This document shows, piece after piece, positions 1-9,009 of a stretch of 55,189 bases of DNA. Both the position numbers and the translations under genes were made by a program. Under the pieces are notes generated by a model. That model was not told where the DNA came from and did no database searches. It saw only the letters and a program-made list of their open reading frames with translations. The DNA is taken from contig JBBIRM010000005.1 of assembly GCA_037441765.1 (NCBI GenBank), positions 1 to 55,189 of the forward strand, read 5' to 3'. Origin of the DNA: JBBIRM01 sp037441765 (lineage in GTDB: Bacteria > Desulfobacterota > BSN033 > UBA1163). Numbering within the stretch: position 1 is the first letter of the stretch; each line of letters opens with the position of its first letter.

Positions 1-1825
1 AGTGGAACGAATATTTGGGTAAAACGTATGGTGATCGGATCCGACTGGTTGTCCCTATGCTCTTTCCCAAACCACAGGCCGATGAGGTCTCTAAAGAAGA
101 GAAGGAGATCGACGAGAAGAAGAGCAAGATTCGGTTCGACCTCAAACCTGAGGAGTTGGAGGCCTTCCTTAATGATTACATCATTAAACAGGATGAAGCC
201 AAAGAGATACTNNNNNNNNNNTCTTGATTGATATTGATTTTTCTTTCTTTTTTTGCAGTAGGATTTTTTTTAAAGATATTGTTTCCACCTAGATCTTCAC
301 CCATTTTAACCGTATTAAATTTACAGAGATGACCAAGGGAAGAAATCGTTATGATGGGGTAGGCCATATCAAGAACAATATCCTGATGATCGGCCCCACT
401 GGTGTTGGAAAGACCTATCTAATCAAATTGATCGCCAAGAAGATTGGAGTACCCTTTGTGAAAGGGGATGCAACAAAATTCAGTGAAACCGGTTATGTGG
501 GAGGTGATGTGGAGGATCTTGTCAGGGATCTGGTTTACGAAGCCAATGGAGATATTGAATTGGCCCAATATGGTATCATCTACATCGACGAGATCGATAA
601 GATTGCCTCATCTAACAATCTCATCGGTCCTGATGTATCGAGGACAGGGGTTCAGAGGGCCTTGCTTAAACCCATGGAGGAGACAGAGGTCGACCTGAAG
701 GTCCCCCACGATCCTATTTCTCAACTGGAGGCGATCGAGCATTATCGGAAGACCGGCAAAAGGGAGAAACGGACGATCAATACCAAGAACATTCTCTTTA
801 TTATGAGTGGAGCATTTAACGGTCTGGAGGAGTTCATCAAGAAACGCTTGAATCAAGAGGGCATTGGGTTCGGTGCGGAAATCCGTTCAAAGGATGAAAG
901 GGCTGAATATCTAAAACAGGTAAAAGCCGAAGATTTGATAAACTTTGGTTTTGAATCAGAATTCATCGGGAGGCTTCCTGTCACCACTGTTTTTGAGAAG
1001 TTAGAGGTTGAGGATCTTTATGAAATTCTGAAAAACCCCAATAATCCAATTATCTTAGGGAAGAAAAAGGATTTCAAGTCCTATGGGATCGATATTCAAT
1101 TTGAAGAAGAGGCCCTTCACGCATTGGCTGTAAAGGCCTATGAAGAGAAGACAGGGGCGAGGGGGTTAGTTAGCGCAGTAGAGAAGGTTCTGATCAAGTT
1201 TGAAAAGAAGCTTCCTTCCACGGATATTCGGAAATTTGTTGTCACCAAAGAGATGGTAGAAAATCCCCAAAGGGAGTTAGAGCGTCTGCTACAAAACCCC
1301 TCAGACCCAGAGATGCTCAAAAAATTTGAAAAACTCCTCACATTGGAAAAGATGGCCTTAAAAGAGTCCATCCTAAGGAGGGAGGGGGAGTTTAAAAAAC
1401 GATATGGGATCGTATTTCAGGAGGGGAGGATTGACCTCATTGTCAGTCGGATGATTGAAAAAGGATATGNNNNNNNNNNNNNNNNNNNNNNNNNNNNNNN
1501 NNNNNNNNNNNNNNNNNNNCAACGGAAGGTGGAGGATTTTGAAAGAGAATTCCAAAGACGCACAGGGATTAACCTCCAATTTAGCGAGGAGGCTATTAAT
1601 CGGATTACAGAACTCCTATTGAATGAAGAAGGAAAGGAGAAAGCGCTCTTCTCAAGGCTCTCGAAGGATTATGAATACGGATTTGAATTGATCAGGGAGA
1701 AAACGGGTCAGAGGGAATTCGTCATCACCCGAGAGGCGGTCGATGACCCGGAGGGTTATTTAGATAGGACCATCCGAGACATCTACCGGCGGCAATCCAG
1801 TCAAAAGTTTGAGGATAAGGAGTAA
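1..1825 (+). CDS. ClpX-like AAA+ ATPase, 5' partial, crossed by two assembly gaps
   Basis: The reading frame enters from the left edge (W-N-E-Y-L-G-K-T-Y at base 3 onward), runs to an N gap at 212-221, is lost, and resumes in frame from about 293. Counted from the Met at 329: Walker A GPTGVGKT at residues 22-29, ClpX-type pore loop GYVG at 55-58, Walker B IIYIDEID at 83-90, an IGFG loop at 179-182 and the EFIGRLP sensor region. In ClpX the IGF loop docks on ClpP and GYVG grips substrate, so an unfoldase that could partner ClpP is likely. The C-terminal half extends about 200 residues beyond ClpX and contains a second N gap. No ClpX zinc-binding domain is visible in the part present. A co-translated DnaJ-like gene follows with a 1-bp overlap. 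ClpX-family membership is firm; the exact subfamily and the true N-terminus are not known. Confidence 0.82.
212..221. other. assembly gap (10 N) with foreign-looking flank
   Basis: Ten N interrupt the AAA+ gene. Left of the gap the protein reads ...DEAKEI; on the right, coding resumes at 293 with IFTHFNRI. In ClpX-like proteins only about three or four residues separate these segments. The AT-rich bases 222-289 are therefore extra, and the in-frame TAG at 290-292 sits where an AAG (Lys) codon would complete S-T-K-I-F. The flank looks like an erroneous contig end rather than a real insertion. Confidence 0.7.
1470..1519. other. assembly gap (50 N) inside the AAA+ gene
   Basis: Fifty N lie in the C-terminal part of the AAA+ gene. 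The frame is the same on both sides (RMIEKGY before, QRKVEDFERE after), so the gap size is at least compatible with an intact gene. Confidence 0.95.
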
Positions 1826-2739
1826 TGGCAGGGAAAGACTATTACAGCATCTTAGGTGTGAGTAAAAATGCAAGTGAAGAGGAGATTAAGCGGGCCTATC
1901 GAAAGCTTGCCATGAAATATCACCCCGACCGAAACCCCAATAAGAAAGAGGCCGAGGAGCGCTTCAAAGAGATCAATGAAGCCTATGCAGTTCTGAGCGA
2001 CAAGGAGAAAAGAAAACAATACGATACCTTTGGGGCCGAGGGCTTCCATCAACGATTTACTCAAGAAGACATTTTCCGAGGTTTTGATCTGGATGAAATC
2101 TTATCCAGCCTCTTTGGGGGAGGCAGGAGGGAGTTTCGCTTCGGTGGGAGGAGCGGTTTTGATTTTGGAGACTTCTTTGGGGGCCAAACCTTCTATAAAG
2201 ATATGGGCCGAATGCCCCAGAAGGGCGAGGATATCATTTATGAATTGCCCATCACCATTGAGGAGGTAGCCTTTGGAGGGGAAAAGAGAGTCTCTTATCG
2301 GAAGGATGGAAAGATAGAAGAAGTCTCTGTAAAAATTCCAAAGGGTATATCTGATGGCAAGAAATTGAGACTGGCGGGAAAGGGAATGGAGGGTAAAAAC
2401 GGGGGTCCCCCAGGAGACCTCTACCTCCAAGTCTCGATTCAGGAACATCCTATATATATTCGGGAGGGGGATGATCTCATTGTCGAGAAGGAGATCAAAT
2501 TTTCAGAGGCCATCTTAGGGACAACCCTGGAGGTTCCTACCCTGGAAGGGATTAAGAAAGTGAAAATTCCCCCTGGTACACAGAGCCATACCAAGATGAG
2601 GCTTAAAGGCCTTGGCCTTCCACATTTCCAGAGGGAGGGGCGGGGAGATGAATTTGTAAAAGTCATAATTAAAGTTCCTAAGAAAGTGACTGAGAAGGCT
2701 AAAAGATTGATTCAAGAACTTGCTGAGGAAGGTCTCTAA
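1825..2739 (+). CDS. cbpA: DnaJ-like co-chaperone, CbpA type (type II J protein)
   Basis: A 304-residue Hsp40. The J domain occupies about residues 4-70 with the HPD motif (YHPDRNP) that stimulates DnaK ATPase. A Gly/Phe-rich linker follows at about 90-135. Two C-terminal substrate-binding domains run from GEDIIYELPIT to the end. There is no CxxCxGxG zinc-finger repeat, which separates it from true DnaJ and puts it with CbpA/DnaJB-type proteins. The ATG overlaps the TAA of the AAA+ gene by one base, so the two are probably co-translated. With the Lon-like protease just downstream this forms a protein-quality cluster. Fold and class are secure; the specific client set is unknown. Confidence 0.92.
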   Translation: MAGKDYYSILGVSKNASEEEIKRAYRKLAMKYHPDRNPNKKEAEERFKEINEAYAVLSDKEKRKQYDTFGAEGFHQRFTQEDIFRGFDLDEILSSLFGGGRREFRFGGRSGFDFGDFFGGQTFYKDMGRMPQKGEDIIYELPITIEEVAFGGEKRVSYRKDGKIEEVSVKIPKGISDGKKLRLAGKGMEGKNGGPPGDLYLQVSIQEHPIYIREGDDLIVEKEIKFSEAILGTTLEVPTLEGIKKVKIPPGTQSHTKMRLKGLGLPHFQREGRGDEFVKVIIKVPKKVTEKAKRLIQELAEEGL

Positions 2740-2819
2740 ATGAGAGAACCAAATCACTGACCCTTCTATTTAATAAAATTCTCAATATACCTTCCACCTT
2801 TTCGAACCCCCAACTTTAG

Positions 2820-2848
2820 TTGACATTTCATTATTTCTAAGGTAGAAA
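2820..2848 (+). promoter_or_regulatory. putative sigma70-type promoter for the Lon-like gene
   Basis: A perfect -35 TTGACA at 2820-2825 is followed after 17 bp by TAGAAA at 2843-2848, a 4/6 match to the -10 consensus. It lies about 50 bp upstream of the Lon-like start at 2898, in the only sizeable gap of the block. Confidence 0.5.
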
Positions 2849-2897
2849 ATTAAAAAATAAAATTAAATTTTTATACTTTAGCGAGAGGGAGATTATC

Positions 2898-5381
2898 ATG
2901 GATAGGGTATTTGAAGAAGTTCCAGTAGAAAAATTGAGGTGGCGCTGTGACCCAAATAAAATTCCTTTTGAGACCACTGATGACATTAAACCTTGCCAGG
3001 AGATCATTGGCCAAGAAAGGGCACTGGAGGCAATCCGTGTGGGGCTGGATATCCACAGTATCGGATATAATATCTTTGTAACAGGTCTGGCAGGAACAGG
3101 CCGTTTCACCACCATTAAACGAGTCCTCGAGGAAATGGATGTGAAAGGAAAGATTCCCAACGACATCTGTTATGTGAACAATTTTAAGAATCCTGATATG
3201 CCCCATATGTTAATCCTCCCCGCAGGACAAGGTATCGCTTTTAAGAAAGAGATGGAGAATCTGATCGAAACATTGAAGAAAAAAATACCTCTCATTTTTG
3301 AAAACGAGACCTATCTGGATAAGAAAAAAGAGGTGTTGGAGAGATATCGGACCAGGCAGGCCGAGATATTTAGAGATTTTGAAAGAAAGGTAAACAGGGA
3401 AGGATTTGCATTGGTTCAGGTCCAGATGGGGCCCTATTCAAGGCCGGGGATATTCCCTGTTCTGGAGGGAAATCCAGTCAACATCGAACAACTTGAGTCG
3501 ATGGCCGAAGAGGATAAGTTTTCCAAAGAAGATCTTGAAAGGTTGAAGACGAAGCAGGCCGAACTGATAAACGAGTTAGAAAACATCTTCAAGGAGACGA
3601 GGAAGGCGGAAAAGGAGATCAAGGAGGAACTTACCGCCCTGGACAACGAGGTAATCTCACCTGTGGTGAAGGATTCGATTTCCGATATTAAAGAGAAGTT
3701 TAATAGTGAAAAAGTGGGAAGCTATTTAGAGGAGGTCGAGGAGCATATTTTAGCCAACCTTTCACGTTTTAGAGAAAAAGAGGAGCCGATAGCCCCTCCC
3801 CTTCCAGGATTGATGCTACCCCAGCCTGTGGATACATTCAGCGAATACCAGGTCAACGTCCTTGTGGACAATTCAGAAACTAAAGGGGCCCCTATCATTG
3901 TTGAGACCACCCCAAACTATAGAAATCTTTTTGGCACAATTGAGAGGGTGTTGGATCGTTCTGGAGTCTGGAGGACAGATTTCATGCATATCAAGGCAGG
4001 CTCATTTTTAAGGGCAAATGGTGGCTACTTAATATTTAATGCCCTGGATGCCCTTACCGAGCCATGGGTATGGCCTGCCTTGAAGAGGACATTGAAAAAT
4101 CAGGTGATTGAAATTCAGACCTATGATCCTTTCTACTTCTTTTCTACCTCTGCCCTAAAACCTGAGCCCATTGAATGCAATACCAAGGTGATCATGATTG
4201 GGGATGCCCAACTCTATTACCTCCTTTACAATCTGGATGATGATTTTAAGAAGATCTTTAAGATCAAGGCGGATTTTGATTCGGTGACGAACCGGGACGA
4301 TGAAAAAATTTACCAATATGCCTCCTTCATCAAAAAGATCTGTGATGAGGATAAGTTGAGGCCCTTTGACCGTACAGGGATCGCTGCGGTAGTGGAATAT
4401 GGGGTTAAATTGACAGGTAGACAGAAGAAGTTATCAACACGCTTTCACCTCATTGCCGACCTTTTGAGGGAGGCAAACTATTGGGCAGAAAAAGATGGAA
4501 GCGATGTGGTGAAGGAAGAGCATGTCGATAAGGCAATCGAAAAAAAGATATACAGAGTCAACCGTATCGAAGAGAAGATACAGGAGATGATTGAGGAGGG
4601 GACGATCCTGATCGATTCAGATGGAATGGTGGTAGGGCAGGTCAACGGTCTCTCCATTTACAAATTATGTGATTATATGTTTGGCAAACCCTGTCGGATT
4701 ACTTCAAAAACTTCACTGGGAAAAGCCGGGATTATCAATATCGAGAGAGAAGCGGAGTTGAGTGGGCCCATCCATAACAAAGGGGTCTATATCCTCGCTG
4801 GATATTTACGGGGGAAATATGCCCAGGATAAACCCATCACGATGAGCGCCAGTCTCTGTTTCGAACAATCCTACAGTGGGGTAGAGGGCGATAGCGCCTC
4901 CTCAACAGAAATTTATGCATTGCTTTCCAGCCTCTCCGGACTCCCACTCCGTCAGGATATTGCGGTTACGGGTTCTGTCAACCAAAAAGGAGAGATTCAA
5001 CCCATAGGTGGCGTGAATGAAAAGATTGAAGGATTCTTCGATGTCTGTAAGGCCAAGGGGTTGACGGGAAGGCAAGGTGTGATGATCCCCCACCTCAATG
5101 TAGATGATTTGATGTTAAGGAAGGATGTCGTTCAAGCGGTGAAGGAAGGAAAATTTCACATCTATCCTGTTCGGACGATCGATCAGGGGATTGAAATCCT
5201 TACAGGGGTAGAGGCAGGTGAAAGGATGGAGGATGGACGATTTAAAGAAGGAACGGTCAATGACCTGGCGGATAAGAAACTCCGAGAACTGGGAATGAAG
5301 ATCAGAGAATTTGAAGGAGGAGAGGAAGGGCCTAAAGAGGAGAGAAAGAAGAGGGGGAGAAAACCCACCTGTGATGGATAG
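2898..5381 (+). CDS. Lon-like ATP-dependent protease (AAA_32 plus Lon proteolytic domain)
   Basis: An 827-residue soluble protease. The N-terminal AAA part carries GLAGTGRFT at residues 63-71, a P-loop-like motif with Arg in place of the usual Lys, as in the AAA_32/LonB-like group. A helical, Glu/Lys-rich insert (about 120-300) precedes the rest of the AAA core. The C-terminal Lon protease domain has the catalytic Ser666 (EGDSASST) and Lys709 (GGVNEKIEG); their 43-residue spacing equals that of the Ser-Lys dyad in E. coli Lon. The basic tail is rich in Glu, Lys and Arg. Start chosen at ATG 2898 behind a GAGAGGGAG ribosome-binding site. It probably degrades unfolded proteins in the cytoplasm; substrates are unknown. 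It overlaps rsmE by 8 bp. Confidence 0.9.
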   Translation: MDRVFEEVPVEKLRWRCDPNKIPFETTDDIKPCQEIIGQERALEAIRVGLDIHSIGYNIFVTGLAGTGRFTTIKRVLEEMDVKGKIPNDICYVNNFKNPDMPHMLILPAGQGIAFKKEMENLIETLKKKIPLIFENETYLDKKKEVLERYRTRQAEIFRDFERKVNREGFALVQVQMGPYSRPGIFPVLEGNPVNIEQLESMAEEDKFSKEDLERLKTKQAELINELENIFKETRKAEKEIKEELTALDNEVISPVVKDSISDIKEKFNSEKVGSYLEEVEEHILANLSRFREKEEPIAPPLPGLMLPQPVDTFSEYQVNVLVDNSETKGAPIIVETTPNYRNLFGTIERVLDRSGVWRTDFMHIKAGSFLRANGGYLIFNALDALTEPWVWPALKRTLKNQVIEIQTYDPFYFFSTSALKPEPIECNTKVIMIGDAQLYYLLYNLDDDFKKIFKIKADFDSVTNRDDEKIYQYASFIKKICDEDKLRPFDRTGIAAVVEYGVKLTGRQKKLSTRFHLIADLLREANYWAEKDGSDVVKEEHVDKAIEKKIYRVNRIEEKIQEMIEEGTILIDSDGMVVGQVNGLSIYKLCDYMFGKPCRITSKTSLGKAGIINIEREAELSGPIHNKGVYILAGYLRGKYAQDKPITMSASLCFEQSYSGVEGDSASSTEIYALLSSLSGLPLRQDIAVTGSVNQKGEIQPIGGVNEKIEGFFDVCKAKGLTGRQGVMIPHLNVDDLMLRKDVVQAVKEGKFHIYPVRTIDQGIEILTGVEAGERMEDGRFKEGTVNDLADKKLRELGMKIREFEGGEEGPKEERKKRGRKPTCDG

Positions 5382-6126
5382 AATCGTTATCGACCACCCG
5401 ATTGAGGTCAACCAGGAAGTTTTAATTAAGGGGCCTCTTTTAGAGGCCCTTCGTTTTCAAAGGGCAAGAGTTGGAAGTATCATCACCCTCACGAATTCGG
5501 ACCGGAGGGATTTTAGGGGAAGAATACTTAGAATTACAGAAGAAGAGGCTTCTGTCCTCGTCTTTGAATCTTTTAATAATCCTATAGAATCTCCCTTAGA
5601 GATTGTCCTCCTTCAAGCCCTCCCGCAGAAGGAACGGATGGAATGGATCATCCAAAAGGCTACGGAGCTTGGTGTTTCGACCATTGTCCCTTTTAAATCT
5701 GAAAGGTCAATCTCTTTAGAGGAGAGGGAGGCAAAGCAGAGAAAGGCTCACCGTTGGCAAGATATTGCTCTGAAGGCGACCCAGCAATCGCGAAGGGCAA
5801 GGATTCCTAAGGTGGCCTCCTATTGTTCATATCAAGAGGCTTTAAATTGGGCTGAAAAAGAGGAGTTAAAGATTCTTCTCTGGGAGAAGGAAGGTGAAAG
5901 CCTTAAAGAGGTCTTAAAAAAAGAGAGAGAGGGTCTTAAAAAAGGACAGCCCAAAAGGACAATTGTGCTTGTTGGCCCTGAGGGAGGGTTTACTAAAAAC
6001 GAAGTAGAGTTGGCTAAAACCAGAGGTTTTATCCCAATCAAACTGGGCCAAAGAATCTTGAGGACGGAGACCGCGGCCATCCTCATCGTTGGAATTCTTC
6101 AATACGAATTAGGAGACCTCGCCTAA
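5374..6126 (+). CDS. rsmE: 16S rRNA m3U1498 methyltransferase RsmE
   Basis: SPOUT-family methyltransferase expected to methylate N3 of U1498 in 16S rRNA using SAM. The protein (250 residues from ATG 5374) has the N-terminal PUA-like domain (ALRFQRARVGSIITLTN), the middle ERMEWIIQKATELGV motif, and the C-terminal trefoil-knot signature LVGPEGGFTKNEVELA...LGQRILRTETAA. An upstream in-frame extension to 5311 would lie wholly inside the protease gene and adds only basic sequence, so ATG 5374 was preferred; GTG 5371 is possible. It overlaps the protease stop by 8 bp, which implies translational coupling. Confidence 0.93.
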   Translation: MDRIVIDHPIEVNQEVLIKGPLLEALRFQRARVGSIITLTNSDRRDFRGRILRITEEEASVLVFESFNNPIESPLEIVLLQALPQKERMEWIIQKATELGVSTIVPFKSERSISLEEREAKQRKAHRWQDIALKATQQSRRARIPKVASYCSYQEALNWAEKEELKILLWEKEGESLKEVLKKEREGLKKGQPKRTIVLVGPEGGFTKNEVELAKTRGFIPIKLGQRILRTETAAILIVGILQYELGDLA

Positions 6127-6272
6127 TTTCTTAACCCTCAGCATGGTAACCAATAAATCAAAAATAGGTCAAAGGGTCATCGTCATTTCATTTTTTAAAG
6201 CCCTGTTTGTGTATTTTGTTGGCTTGGGTGATAGGAGGTGATGATAGGCGCATTGAATTGTTTTTTTCCTCC

Positions 6273-7574
6273 ATGCTATTTTTGAAAAAGATGAGAAAAT
6301 TCCAAGTCAATATTGAATCTGTTGCCTTTAGGGGTTATGGGGTGGCTCGCATTCATGGGAAGGTGGTTTTTATCCCACATACCGTGACTGGTGACCGTGT
6401 ATGGATCGAAATAACAGAAGAAAAAAAGACCTACTCGAAAGGGAGGTTAATCAATATTATTGATCCATCCCCCTGGAGGGTAAGCCCACAATGCCCATCG
6501 TTTGGGGTTTGTGGTGGCTGTCACTGGCAACATATTGACTATTTAAATCAATGTAACATCAAGAGGAAAATTTTAGAAGATCTCCTCAAAAGAATTGGAG
6601 GGCTTAATGAAATTACTTCCCATTCGGTCATCCCCTCTGTTCAACCCTATGGATATCGGGTTAGAGTCCAACTGAAGGCAAGGGGAAAAAGACTGGGTTA
6701 TTTTCAGGAGAAGTCACATCATGTCGTAGACATCCAGACTTGCCCAATCGCCCATCCTTTAATAAATCAACTGCTCTCATTGATTAGAAAAAGTTTCCTC
6801 CCATTCACTCAAACAGAAGGAATAGAAATCCATGTCTCCCCAGATGAGAACAAAGGAGTCATCCTCCTTCCCTATATCTCCTTCAATCAAGAGAGCGAAA
6901 AATTCTTTGAGGAAATTTTAAAAAACCATCCCATCTTCAAAGGGATAGCAATTGGCCAAAAAGAAGGAGCAATCCTTCTGGGTGATCCAAGCCTAAACTT
7001 TAAAATCCCTTTGAATTTAGGAGAAGAAGAAAGAACACTTAATATCAGAGTCTCTCCTGGGAGTTTTTCTCAGGTCAACCCGATGCAGAATCGAAGGTTA
7101 ATTCAAACCATTCTACAATGGATGGAAGTTGATAAAATCGAAAGGGCATTGGATCTCTACTGTGGGATCGGAAATTTAACCCTCCCCATTGGAGCGAAGG
7201 GTGTAAAGAGGGTTTGGGGTATCGAGGAGAATCAAATGGCGATTCAGGATGCGAGGTTTAATGCAGAAAGCAATGGAATAAGAAATTTCAAATTTATTCA
7301 GGGAAAGGTGGAAGATGTATTAAAGAGTTGGAAAAGAGTAGATTTCGACCTCATTTTACTCGATCCTCCAAGAATGGGTTGTAAAGCGATCTTAGACCAT
7401 TTGGTTGCTTTAAAACCCCAAAGACTGATATATGTCTCTTGTGAACCCACCACTTTTGCCAGGGATCTTCGACTTCTGACTAAAAGTGGGTACTCCCTTC
7501 AAAGGCTGGAACTCATAGATATGTTTCCACAGACCTACCATATGGAAGTAATAGGACTTCTGGAGCCGAAATAA
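6273..7574 (+). CDS. TrmA/RlmD-family RNA (uracil-5-)-methyltransferase
   Basis: SAM-dependent enzyme making m5U in rRNA or tRNA. A TRAM domain starts near FQVNIESVAFRGYG. A [4Fe-4S] Cys set follows (CPSFGVCGGCHWQHI, then C in YLNQC). The methyltransferase domain has ALDLYCGIGNLTLPIG (SAM site), DPPRMGC and VSCEPTTFARDL with the catalytic Cys. The start is uncertain. ATG 6273 and ATG 6291 both precede the TRAM domain, and the open frame reaches 6207. The AGGAGG at 6233-6238 is out of position for both. RlmD (RumA) is the best guess by domain order, but RlmD, RlmC and TrmA cannot be separated safely by eye. Confidence 0.88.
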   Translation: MLFLKKMRKFQVNIESVAFRGYGVARIHGKVVFIPHTVTGDRVWIEITEEKKTYSKGRLINIIDPSPWRVSPQCPSFGVCGGCHWQHIDYLNQCNIKRKILEDLLKRIGGLNEITSHSVIPSVQPYGYRVRVQLKARGKRLGYFQEKSHHVVDIQTCPIAHPLINQLLSLIRKSFLPFTQTEGIEIHVSPDENKGVILLPYISFNQESEKFFEEILKNHPIFKGIAIGQKEGAILLGDPSLNFKIPLNLGEEERTLNIRVSPGSFSQVNPMQNRRLIQTILQWMEVDKIERALDLYCGIGNLTLPIGAKGVKRVWGIEENQMAIQDARFNAESNGIRNFKFIQGKVEDVLKSWKRVDFDLILLDPPRMGCKAILDHLVALKPQRLIYVSCEPTTFARDLRLLTKSGYSLQRLELIDMFPQTYHMEVIGLLEPK

Positions 7575-7575
7575 A

Positions 7576-7677
7576 GGGTTCAAATGGTCTTGGAGTCAAG
7601 GGGTTAAGTGCTTAGTGGAAATCTTGGAGCCAAGCTTTAGAAGATAAGACTCGAACCCTTGACCTCTCGAATCCTTT
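7576..7677. repeat. intergenic inverted, degenerate repeat between convergent genes
   Basis: The 129-bp gap between the convergent methyltransferase and hisG holds GGGTTCAA (7577) and GTCAAGGGGTTAAG (7595) facing the inverted GAACCCTTGACC (7653). This could fold as a long imperfect hairpin and act as a bidirectional terminator. The 29-nt segment 7649-7677 recurs with 23/29 identity at 15424-15452. Confidence 0.4.
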
Positions 7678-7703
7678 AATCCCAAATCTTGCTTTGATGG
7701 GGG

Positions 7704-8576
7704 TCAGATGACTTTATTGAGCGGGTATTCAATGATCCCGACCGCCCCCCGTTTTAGAAGTTGTGGGATCAATTCTCTGACCACTTTTTCGGAAACCATC
7801 ACCTCTACAGCAAACCAATCGCTCTGAAAAAGATTCGAGATGGTGGGAGCAGTGATACTGGGAAGGATCTCGATGACGCTCTTAAGGTCATTTGCTGAAA
7901 CATTCATTTTCAAACCAACCATCCCTTCAGCTCGAAGGGCACCCTGGAGGAGAAGAGAGATCTGCTCAATCTTATCCCTCTTCCACGGATCTTGGTAAGA
8001 CTGTCGGTTGGCAATCAGTTGAGTGTTGGTCTGCATCAATTCTTCAACAATCCGGAGGCCATTGGCCCTCAAGGTGCTTCCTGTCTCTGTCACTTCCACG
8101 ATCGCATCACATAACCCTTCAATCACTTTTCCTTCAGTCGCTCCCCACGAAAACTCTACGTCCACCTTAATCTTCCGGTCAGCAAAATATCGTCTGGTGA
8201 AATTAACCAGTTCAGTGAAGATCTTCTTCCCTTCTAAATCTTTTATGGTCCTAATAGGTGAATCCTCTGCCACCACCAAAACCCATCGTGCAGGGGCAGC
8301 GGTGGTTTTGGAGTAGATTAGGTCTTGAACAACAATGACATCCGAACCATTTTCCAAAACCCAATCCTTCCCAGTGAGCCCTATATCTAATGTCCCCATC
8401 TCTACAAATCTCGACATCTCCTGGGCTCGAACTAAAGTACAGCGAATCTCATCATCATCCACCGAAGGGAAATAACTTCTTCCACTGACTGAAATTTTCC
8501 ATCCCGACTTCCTAAAAAGTTCAATCGTAGCACTTTCCAAACTTCCCTTTGGAATTCCAACTTTCAGAATTTTCAC
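7704..8576 (-). CDS. hisG: ATP phosphoribosyltransferase, long form
   Basis: First step of histidine synthesis: ATP plus PRPP to phosphoribosyl-ATP. The 290-residue protein is the long form. A periplasmic-binding-like catalytic pair of lobes is followed by a C-terminal ACT-like regulatory domain (from about residue 212, GLKMNVSANDL to the end) that binds histidine for feedback inhibition. The motif DAIVEVTETGSTLRANGL is the family's PRPP-binding loop. It needs no HisZ partner. It starts at GTG 8576 inside the hisI stop (4-bp overlap), so hisI-hisG are co-translated. The rest of the his pathway is not in this window. Confidence 0.95.
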   Translation of the reverse strand: MKILKVGIPKGSLESATIELFRKSGWKISVSGRSYFPSVDDDEIRCTLVRAQEMSRFVEMGTLDIGLTGKDWVLENGSDVIVVQDLIYSKTTAAPARWVLVVAEDSPIRTIKDLEGKKIFTELVNFTRRYFADRKIKVDVEFSWGATEGKVIEGLCDAIVEVTETGSTLRANGLRIVEELMQTNTQLIANRQSYQDPWKRDKIEQISLLLQGALRAEGMVGLKMNVSANDLKSVIEILPSITAPTISNLFQSDWFAVEVMVSEKVVRELIPQLLKRGAVGIIEYPLNKVI

Positions 8577-8950
8577 GGTTTATATACCTCCTTTGGATTA
8601 AATATCTTTTTCCCAGAAATTATCCATCTCCCCTTCTCATACTTATGGTGGAAACAACTCCGATACCCTGTATGGCAGGAAGCTCCTCCGATCTGGTCAA
8701 CTTTAAGCAGAAGGGTATCCCCATCACAATCGATGTAGATTTCTTTGACTTCCTGAAAATGGCCAGAGGTCTCCCCCTTCAGCCAGAGTTTATTGCGAGA
8801 TCTTGACCAGAAGGTGGCCTTCTTTTCCCTAAGTGTCTTTCTCCATGCCTCTCGGTTCATATACCCCATCATGAGGACCTCATTGGTCGAGGCATCCTGA
8901 ATGATGACCGGGACAAGTCCTTTCCCTTTCTTAAAATCGATCTTAACCAC
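8573..8950 (-). CDS. hisI: phosphoribosyl-AMP cyclohydrolase
   Basis: Third step of histidine synthesis, opening the purine ring of phosphoribosyl-AMP. The 125-residue protein has the typical VLMMGYMNREAW, ATFWSRSRNKLWLKGETSG and D-C-D-G-D (metal-binding) motifs and the C-terminal GGASCHTGYRSCFHH with zinc-ligand cysteines. There is no C-terminal HisE domain, so this is the monofunctional form. Start GTG 8950 lies just behind GGGGAGG. It overlaps hisG by 4 bp. Confidence 0.95.
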   Translation of the reverse strand: MVKIDFKKGKGLVPVIIQDASTNEVLMMGYMNREAWRKTLREKKATFWSRSRNKLWLKGETSGHFQEVKEIYIDCDGDTLLLKVDQIGGASCHTGYRSCFHHKYEKGRWIISGKKIFNPKEVYKP

Positions 8951-9009
8951 GGTTCCTCCCCTTCAAGTTGCAGATTTCGGAATGCATTTTGAATTAAATC
9001 CCACAACCA

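Noticed and set aside
222..292. A pyrimidine-rich tract ending in TTTTTTTGCAG, like a eukaryotic intron 3' end, within the AAA+ gene
   Set aside because: It abuts a 10-N scaffold gap, there is no matching 5' splice site, and the rest of the scaffold is bacterial. A faulty contig end explains it better.
5311..5373. A longer rsmE start at 5311
   Set aside because: The extension lies inside the protease gene and encodes a basic, low-complexity stretch not seen in RsmE.
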